Origin: Azoarcus olearius
GTDB lineage: Bacteria > Pseudomonadota > Gammaproteobacteria > Burkholderiales > Rhodocyclaceae
Reading direction: 5' to 3'
Length of the DNA: 64,000 nucleotides
Assembly: GCF_001682385.1 (NCBI RefSeq)
Contig: NZ_CP016210.1
Location: 2,046,001-2,110,000 of the forward strand
In this document: positions 16,224 to 24,400 of the stretch, piece after piece
Layout of the letters: each line of letters starts with the position of its first letter
How positions within the stretch are numbered: position 1 is the first letter of the stretch
Made by a program: the position numbers and the translations under genes
The notes under the pieces: generated by a model
Told to the model about the DNA's origin: nothing
Databases searched by the model: none
What the model saw: only the letters and a program-made list of their open reading frames with translations

Positions 16224-18037
16224 ACGGCCCCGACTTCGCGCCCCCCGGCCCAGCGCCCACCGGCGGCCGCCACTACGCCGGCATGGGCGCGCGCCCGGTG
16301 ACGGTGGACGGGCTGGCCGGCACGCGCTTTCGCGTATGGGCGCCGCACGCGCGTGCGGTGGCGGTGGCGCTGGCGCCTGGCAACGAGCGCGCCGCGCTGT
16401 ATGCAGGCGCCGACGGCCTGTGGGAAGGCTTCGTGCCCGGCGTCGGCCACGGCGTCAGCTACGCCTTCCGCATCGAGAGCGCGCGCGGCGAGGTGCTCGC
16501 CAAGGCCGACCCCTATGCCAGCGCTTGCGAACTGCCGCCCGGCATCGGCTCGCGGGTGTGGGACCTCGCCTACCGCTGGTGGGACGCCGAGTGGATGCGC
16601 GCCCGCGCCGGGCGACGGGCGGCCGACGCGCCGCTGTCGATCTACGAGGTGCATCTCGGCTCCTGGCGCGCGGCCGAGGCGGGCGAGCGCTTCGCCGGCT
16701 ACCGCCGCAGCGCCGACGAACTGGCGCCCTACCTGATGCGGCTGGGTTTCACCCATGTGGAGCTGATGCCGCTGGTGGAGCACGGCGACTATGGCGACTG
16801 GGGCTACCGCAGCGGCAGCCGCTTTGCGCCGAGTGCGCGCTACGGCACGCCGCAGGACCTGATGTACCTGGTCGACCGCCTGCATCAGGCCGGGCTGGGC
16901 GTGATCCTCGACTGGGTGCCGGCGAGTTTTCCGGCGGAGTCGCACGGGCTGGTGCGCTTCGACGGCACGCCGCTGTACGAGGGCGGTCGCGCCCGCGCCG
17001 AGGGCGACGAGATCGCTTTCGACCTCACCGATGACGCGGTCGCCGCCTTCCTGATCGACAGCGCGCTGTACTGGCTGGACACCTACCACATCGACGGCCT
17101 GCGGCTGTCCGGCGTGGATCGCCTGCTGCGCGGGCAGCCGGGCGCCGACGACTTCCTGCGCTGGCTGACGCGCTGCATCCATGCCGAACACCCGGGCGTG
17201 ATGGTGATCGCCGAGGCGGACGAGGCCGACGAGGCCTTGCGCACCGCGCTGACCCGCCCCGAGGCCGTGGGCGGCTATGGCTGCGACCTCGCCTGGAACC
17301 TGGCGTGGGTGCACGACGCGCTCGACTACTTCGTGCGCGACCCCGGCCAGCGCCACTACCACCAGGGCAAGCTGATGGACGCCGCGGCCGGCGCGGCCGC
17401 GGCGCGCTCGGTGCTGCCGCTGGCGCACGCCGAGGTGGTGTATGGACGCCGCGCGCTGCTGGAAAAGCAGCGCGGCGACTCGTGGCAGAAACGCGCCAGC
17501 CTGCGCGCGCTGTTCGGCCTGATGTGGGCTTTTCCGGGCCGCAAGCTGCTGTTCATGGGCGGCGAACTCGGCGTTGCCTGCGAGTGGGACCCGCGCGGCT
17601 GCCTCGACTGGTCGCTGGAAAACACGCCGGCCAACGCCGCCATCCAGCGCTGGGTGGCCGACCTCAACCATCACTACCGCGCTCACCCCGCGCTGCATGC
17701 CGGTGATGCCGCGCCCGGCGGGCTGGAGTGGGTGGCGGCGAACGACGCCAGCGACAGCGTGCTCGCCTTCCTGCGCCGGCCGGCGCGCGAAGAGGAGCCG
17801 ACGCTGCTGGTGGCCTGCAACCTGACCCTGCTGCCGCGCTTCGACCACGCGCTCGGCGTGTCGCGCGGGGGCTGGTGGACCGAGTTGCTGAACAGCGACG
17901 CCGGAGCCTACGGCGGCAGCGGACTCGGCAATCAGGGCGGGCTGGCTGCCCAGGAGGTGGATTGGCACGGCCAGCGCCACGCCCTCGCGCTGACCCTTCC
18001 ACCGCTGTCGGTGGTGTTTCTGGAGAGCCCGCGATGA
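16220..18037 (+). CDS. GlgB-like GH13 protein without key catalytic residues (probable pseudoenzyme)
   Basis: 605 residues, uninterrupted. Overall order is that of branching enzymes and TreZ: CBM48 (FRVWAPHARAVAVAL), YEVHLGSW, LMRLGFTHVELMPLVEH. The four catalytic regions are recognisable but altered. Region I is DWVPASFP (Ser236 where His is expected), region II GLRLSGVDRLL (Ser297 replaces the nucleophile Asp), region III VIAEADE (Glu332 kept, next Glu lost), region IV PLAHAEVVYG (Ala404 replaces the stabilising Asp). With nucleophile and stabiliser gone it cannot branch by the GH13 mechanism. The frame, fold motifs and ATGA overlap are intact, so it looks maintained, perhaps as a glycogen-binding scaffold or regulator (inference). 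Confidence 0.85.
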   Translation: MNGPDFAPPGPAPTGGRHYAGMGARPVTVDGLAGTRFRVWAPHARAVAVALAPGNERAALYAGADGLWEGFVPGVGHGVSYAFRIESARGEVLAKADPYASACELPPGIGSRVWDLAYRWWDAEWMRARAGRRAADAPLSIYEVHLGSWRAAEAGERFAGYRRSADELAPYLMRLGFTHVELMPLVEHGDYGDWGYRSGSRFAPSARYGTPQDLMYLVDRLHQAGLGVILDWVPASFPAESHGLVRFDGTPLYEGGRARAEGDEIAFDLTDDAVAAFLIDSALYWLDTYHIDGLRLSGVDRLLRGQPGADDFLRWLTRCIHAEHPGVMVIAEADEADEALRTALTRPEAVGGYGCDLAWNLAWVHDALDYFVRDPGQRHYHQGKLMDAAAGAAAARSVLPLAHAEVVYGRRALLEKQRGDSWQKRASLRALFGLMWAFPGRKLLFMGGELGVACEWDPRGCLDWSLENTPANAAIQRWVADLNHHYRAHPALHAGDAAPGGLEWVAANDASDSVLAFLRRPAREEEPTLLVACNLTLLPRFDHALGVSRGGWWTELLNSDAGAYGGSGLGNQGGLAAQEVDWHGQRHALALTLPPLSVVFLESPR

Positions 18038-18101
18038 ACCCGGCGGAGAGGGAAGCCCCGATTCCGGTTCAGGGACGCGCGGCGTTCGACGATTCCTCCG
18101 C

Positions 18102-18119
18102 GCGCGGCGTCCGCCGCGC
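18102..18119 (+). terminator. GC hairpin before glgC, possible attenuator
   Basis: GCGCGGCG and CGCCGCGC pair perfectly around a TC loop, with CGGGGCGTTTT following. The T-run is short and offset by seven bases, so this is more likely an mRNA-processing or attenuation hairpin than a full terminator. It sits in the only sizeable gap (106 bp) of the glg/tre operon. Confidence 0.3.
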
Positions 18120-18143
18120 CGGGGCGTTTTCTGGAGGTGAAAC

Positions 18144-19358
18144 ATGATTGCCGGCAAGTCCGTACTCGCATTCGTCATGGCCGGTGGGGAGGGCAGCCGC
18201 CTTCACCCGCTGACCGCCGAGCGCTCCAAGCCCTCGGTGCCGTTCAATGGCCGCCACCGTATCGTGGACTTCGTGCTGTCCAACCTCGTCAATTCCGAGA
18301 TCTACTCCATCTACCTGCTGGTGCAGTACAAGTCGCAGTCGCTGATCGAGCACATCCGCCGTTCGTGGGTGCTGACGCCGCTGATTCCGCACCACTTCAT
18401 CACCGTGGTGCCGCCGCAGATGCAGTGCGGGCCGGAGTGGTTCCAGGGCACCGCCGATTCGGTGTACCAGAACCTGCACCTGATCGACCTGATCAAGCCC
18501 GACCTGGTGGTGGTGTTCGGCGCCGACCATGTGTACCGGATGGATATCCGTCAGATGGTGCAGTACCACGTCGATACCCATGCCGACGCGACCGTGGCGG
18601 CAATTCCGATTCCGCTCGAGCAGGTCAGCTCGTTCGGCATCATCCGCACCGACTCCGCCGGCCGCATCCGCGACTTCCAGGAAAAGCCGCAGAGCGCCGA
18701 GCCGATGCCCAACCGTCCCGGGGTGGCGCTGGCCTCGATGGGCAATTACGTTTTCTCCACCGACGTGCTGGTCGACGCGCTGACCCGTGCCCACTCGAAG
18801 GGCGGGCACGACTTCGGCAAGAACCTGCTGCCGGCGATGTGCGAGTCGCACCGGCTGATGGCCTACGACTTCTCCAGCAACCGCGTGCCCGGCATCCGCG
18901 ACTTCGAGGACGCGAGCTACTGGCGCGACGTCGGCACCATCGATGCCTATTACGCGGCGCATTTCGACACCCTGGGCGAGTGCCCGGCGTTCTGCATGTC
19001 CAATCCGCGCTGGCCGATCTACGCTGCGCCGGACCAGACCGAGGCCGCCCAGGTGCATGACGGCCACATCCGCAGCGCCTCGCTCGGCGCCGGCGTGCTG
19101 GTCCGTCGCGCCACCATCGAACGCTCGCTGATCCGCCGCGAAGTGGTAGTGGAGGAGGGCGCCGAGGTGGCCGACTCCATCGTCATGGACCGCACGGTGA
19201 TCGGGGCCGGGGCGAAGATCCGCCGCGCCATCATCGACCAGAACAACTTCATCCCGCCCGGCATGCGCATCGGCTACGACCGCGAGGCCGACCGCGCCCG
19301 CTTCCATGTCACTGACAGCGGCATCGTGGTGGTTGCAAAAGGACAGTTGAAGCCATGA
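18144..19358 (+). CDS. glgC: Glucose-1-phosphate adenylyltransferase
   Basis: 404 residues. Start ATG 18144 behind GGAGGTG. The N-terminus has the nucleotide-binding [12 protein letters not shown] and KPSVPF motifs; later come [16 protein letters not shown], the [10 protein letters not shown] catalytic region, and a C-terminal left-handed beta helix ([28 protein letters not shown]). The enzyme makes ADP-glucose from ATP and glucose-1-phosphate, the committed step of bacterial glycogen synthesis, and is usually controlled allosterically by fructose-1,6-bisphosphate or AMP. Its stop overlaps the treZ start by 4 bp. Confidence 0.96.
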
Positions 19359-21415
19359 GAAGCCCCACCCGCAGCACGCCGCCCCACCTCAACGCCGCGT
19401 CGCGCCGGGGGCCGGATCCACTCGCCAACGCCCCGCAGGCGCGCATGCCCGATGCGCGCGCGCCGGGCACCCAGCCGCGCCGCGGCAGTGGTGGCGCCCA
19501 TGGCCGCAGCCAGTTCGGCAAGAGCGGCTGGCGGCCCAACGAGGCCGGGCACGGGCGCGACGCGGCCAGCGGCGCGGCCACGGTGCACTGGATGCACCGC
19601 ATGCCCTTCGGCCCGCGCCTGGTGGAAGAACACAACATCCACGCCGGCTACCGCTTCCGCCTGTGGGCTCCGGCCGAAAAGGCCGTGGAGGTGGTGCTGC
19701 ACCAGCCCGACGGCGAATGCAGTTACCACCCCTGCGCGAAGTCAGACGGCTGGCACAGCTGCAAGATACCCACCGCGCGCCCGGGCGACCGCTACAGCTT
19801 CCGCCTCGACGGCCAGCTCGAGGTGCCGGACCCCGCCTCGCGCTACAACCCGGACGGCGTGCACGGCCCCAGCGTGCTGGTCGATCCCACCACCTTCGCG
19901 TGGGATGCGGGCTGGAGCGGGCGGCCGTGGGAGGCGGCGGTGATCTACGAGCTGCACGTGGGCACCTTCACCGCGGAAGGCACCTATGCCGCCGCCGAGG
20001 CGCGGCTGGACGAACTCGCCGCGCTCGGCATCACCGCGATCGAGCTGATGCCGCTGGCGGAGTTTTCCGGCGCGCGCGGCTGGGGCTACGACGGCGTGCT
20101 GCCGTATGCGCCCAAGGCCGCCTACGGCACGCCCGATGCGCTCAAGCACTTCATCCAGGCGGCCCACCGCCGCGGGCTGATGGTGATGCTGGACGTGGTC
20201 TACAACCACTTCGGCCCCGACGGCAACTACCTGCATGTGTATGCACCGCAGTTCTTCAGCCAACACTACGAGACGCCGTGGGGCGCGGCGATCGACTTCG
20301 AGAGCCCGTATTCGGCCCACGTGCGCGAATTCTTCATCCACAACGCCCTGTACTGGCTGGAGGAATACCGCTTCGACGGCCTGCGCCTGGATGCGGTGCA
20401 CGGCATCTTCGACCGCTCCAACCCGCACATCCTGGAAGAGCTGTCCTCACGTGCGCGCATGCGCCTGGCCGATCGCCGCATCCACCTGGTGGTGGAGAAC
20501 GTCGACAACACCGCCAGCCGCCTCGGCCGCCCCGGGCTTGGGGGGCATTACGAAGCGCAGTGGAACGACGACTTCCACCACGCCGCCCACGTGCTGCTGA
20601 CCGGCGAGCACGACGGCTATTACGCCGACTTTGCCGAGCGTCCGGTGCAGTTGCTGGTGCGCTGCCTCGCCGAGGGGTTCGCGTTCCAGGGCGAGCACTC
20701 CGCCTTCCACGACGCCCCGCGCGGCGAACCGAGCAGCGCGCTGCCCGCCACCGCGTTCGTCAATTTCCTGCAGAACCACGACCAGATCGGCAACCGCGCG
20801 CTCGGCGAGCGGCTGACGACACTGACCGATTCGCGCCGCCTGCGCGCGCTGGTCGCAATCCAGCTGCTGGCGCCTTCGCCGCCGCTGATCTTCATGGGCG
20901 AGGAGGCCGGCGCCACCACGCCCTTCCTGTTCTTCTGCGACTACCCCGGCGAGCTGGCGAAGGCGGTGCGCGAAGGCCGCCAGCGCGAGTTCGCGGCCTT
21001 CATGCAGTTCCACGGCGAGGATGGGGCGCAACTGCCCGATCCGTGTGGCGAAGAGAGCTTCGCGCGCAGCAAGCTCGACTGGGGCGCGCGGGGCGACCCG
21101 CCTGCGCGCGAGTGGCTGGCGCTGTATCGCGAACTGCTGGCGCAGCGCCACGCGGTGGTGGTGCCGCGGGTGGCGGGCGTGGTGCCCGGCCGCAGCACCT
21201 GGCACCTGTTCGGCGAGCGCACTTTCGAGGTGCGCTGGGTGGGGGTGGACGGCGGCGCGCTGGTGATGCGCGCCAACCTCGACGATCTCACCTCGCCGCT
21301 GCTGCCGGCGCTGGAAGCGGCGCCGTTTGCCGCGGTGGGCAGCGATTCCGGCCCCGACCGCCTGGGGCCGTGGGCGGTGCAGTGCTACCTGCTGCCGGGC
21401 GCGGGGCAGGGCTGA
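19355..21415 (+). CDS. treZ: Malto-oligosyltrehalose trehalohydrolase
   Basis: 686 residues. All GH13 regions are present: [23 protein letters not shown] (nucleophile), [10 protein letters not shown] (acid/base Glu) and [17 protein letters not shown]. The last two and the [14 protein letters not shown] lead are typical of TreZ, which cuts maltooligosyl-trehalose to release trehalose. The first 75 residues are an Arg/Gly/Pro-rich extension before the CBM48 domain ([15 protein letters not shown]); an internal start is possible but the ATGA overlap with glgC favours ATG 19355. It works with the TreY half of the next gene. Confidence 0.94.
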
Positions 21416-21440
21416 AGCGGATGCGGCGCGGAGGAGAGCG

Positions 21441-24400
21441 ATGAGCAACAGCGCGATCGAGGCCTTGTGCGGCCATCTCGGCATCGACCTGGCCTACGAG
21501 GACGCCTGGGGCCGCCGTCACGAGGTGGATGAGGACACGCGGCGCGCGTTGCTCGCCGCGCTCGGCCATCCGCTGGAGGAAGGGCGCGCCGAACAGCACG
21601 CCGCCTGCGAGCTGGAGCGCCTGCGCGAGGTGGCCGCGGCACGCGTGCTGCCGCCACTGCTGGTGCTGGAAGGGGTGGCAGCGCCGCTGGTGCTGCATCC
21701 GCGGCTGCCGGCGGCGCTGGTCGGCCAGACACTGTGGTGGCGCATCGCGCTGGAAGGCGGCGGCGAGCGGCGCGGCCGTGTCGCCGCACGGACGCGTGAA
21801 GGCGCCGGCGAGGCGGGAGCGGACGGCGAACGGGTCGAGGCCGAGCTGACCATCGGCATCGAGCTGGGGCAGGGTTATCACCGCCTCAGCCTCTTCGAGC
21901 ACGCCACCTCGTCCCACGCCTTTGCCGAGGTCGGGCTGGCGGTCTGCCCGCCCACCTGCCACCCGGCGCCCTCGGGCCGGCTGTGGGGGCCATCGGTGCA
22001 GGTGTATGCGCTGCGCTCGGCGCGCGACTGGGGCATGGGCGACTTCGGCGACCTGCGCCGGCTGGTGGATATCGCCGCCGATGCCGGCGCCCACTTCGTC
22101 GGCGTCAATCCGCTGCATGCGCTGTTCCCGCACGAGCCGGAACGCGCCAGCCCGTACAGCCCTTCGAGCCGCGAATGGCTCAACGTGCTGTACCTCGACA
22201 TCGAAGCGATGCGCGACTTCGGCGAGTGCGCCGCCGCGGGCGAAAAGGTGGGGGCGGCGGCGTTCCGCGCGCGGCTCGACGCGCTGCGCGCGCGCACCCT
22301 GATCGACTACAACGGCGTGGCGCAGGCCAAGTTCGAGGTGCTGGAACTGCTGTACCGCCATTTCCGCGCGATGCACCTGGAGCGCGATACCCAGCGCGCC
22401 GGCCAGTTCCGCGACTTCCAGCGCGAGGGCGGGCGCAGCCTGCGCCTGCATGCCTTGTTCGACGCGCTGCAGACGCACTTCCACGCCGGCGACCCGGCGA
22501 TCTGGGGCTGGACGACCTGGCCCGAGGCCTATCGCGACCCCGACGGCGCCGCGGTGGAGACCTTCGCCGCCGATAACGAGCAGCGCATCGAATTCTTCGA
22601 ATACCTGCAATGGCAGGCCGCGCTGCAGTTGCAGGCGGTGGCCTCGCGGGCGCGGGCGCGCGGCATGCGCGTGGGCCTGTACCGCGACCTCGCCGTGGGC
22701 GTGAACGAGGGCGGCTCCGAAACCTGGGCCCGCCGCAGCCTGCACGCCTTCGGCGCCCACGCCGGCGCGCCGCCGGACGAACTCAACGCCAACGGCCAGG
22801 ACTGGGGCTTTCCGCCGCAGATTCCGCAGCAGCTGGCGGACCAGGGCTACGCACCGTTTCTCGCGGTGCTGCGGGCCAACATGCGCCACGCGGGCGCGCT
22901 GCGCATCGACCATGTGATGAGCCTGATGCGGCTGTTCTGGCTGCCGGTGGCGCGCAACCGGCCGGGCGAGGAGGGCGAGGAAGCGCGCCAGCGCGGCGCC
23001 TACGTCGCCTACCCGATGCACGACCTGTTCCGCCTGCTGTGCCTGGAAAGCCGGCGCGAGCGCTGCGTGGTGATCGGCGAGGACCTGGGCATCGTGCCGC
23101 AGGCGATCCGCGAGGCGATGGCGCGGCACGGCCTGCTGTCCTACCGGCCGCTGTATTTCCAGCATGCCGACGGCGGCGGCTTCCGCCGTCCCGATGCGTG
23201 GCCGCAGGACGCGCTCGCGGTGGTCGGCACCCACGACCTGCCCACGCTGCGCGGCTACTGGGCCGGCCACGACATCGACCTGCGCGAGGCGCTGGGCATG
23301 TACCGCGAGCCCGGCCTGCGCGAGCGCCAGGCCGAACAGCGTCGCGCCGACTGCCGCGCGCTGCTCGATGCGCTGGGCGGCGAGGCGCTGCTCGCGCCGG
23401 GCGACGAGCCGCCCGGCGGCGATGAAGGCGGCGGCCTCGCACCGGCGGTGTATCGCTACATCGCGCGCACGCCGTCGGCGATGGTGGCGGTTCAGCTGGA
23501 AGACGTGCTGGCGCAGCTGGAGGCCACCAACCTGCCGGGCACCAGCGAGACCACCCAGCCCAACTGGCGGCGCCGGCTCGACGCGGCGCTGGCGGACCTT
23601 GCCGCCGACGCGCGCTGGCTGGCGGTGAGCAGCGCGATCAACACCGAGCGCCCGAGCGCGCCGCTGCCGGTCAGCGGCGGCCCGCCCGACTTCCGTCCCG
23701 AGCTGGCCGACGTGCCGCGCGCCACCTACCGGCTGCAGTTCAACGGCGACTTCGGCTTCGCCGCCGCCACCGACGTGCTGCCCTATCTCGCCGCGCTCGG
23801 CATCAGCCATGTGTACGCCGCGCCCTTCCTGAAGGCGCGGCCCGGCAGCCGCCATGGCTACGACATCGTCGATCACCAGGCGGTGAACCCCGAGATCGGC
23901 AGCGACGAGGACTTCGATCGCTACTGCGCGCGGCTGGCCGAACTCGGCCTCGGGCAGGTGCTGGACGTGGTGCCCAACCACGTCGGCGTGCTCGGCGGCG
24001 ACAACGAATGGTGGCTGGACGTCCTGGAGAACGGCCCGGCGTCGCACTTTGCCGACCACTTCGACATCGACTGGGAGCCCCCTTTCGCCGAACTGCGCGG
24101 CAAGGTGCTGCTGCCGGTGCTGGGCGACCAGTACGGGCTGGTGCTGGAGGCGGGCGAACTGGAGCTCAGCTTCTCGCCGGAACGCGGCAGCTTCTGCGTG
24201 CGCTACTACGAGCACCGCTTCCCGATCGACCCGTGCGACTACCCGGAAATCCTCGCCGCGGGCGCCGCCGATCCGCTCCCTCCCCTGCAAGGAGAGAGCC
24301 GGGGCGGGGAGGGGGCTAGCGCGGGCGCCTCAAGTACATCCGAACCCAGTCTCGAACTCGCCACCCTGCTTGCCGCGCTGCGGCGGCTGCCGCCGCGCGA

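Noticed and set aside
16220-18037. Calling the GlgB-like gene a pseudogene or a normal branching enzyme
   Set aside because: The frame is intact and coupled to its neighbours, which argues against a pseudogene; loss of nucleophile and stabiliser argues against a working branching enzyme.
21288-24290. A 1000-codon open frame antisense to malQ-treY
   Set aside because: Same composition artefact opposite a gene with intact catalytic motifs.
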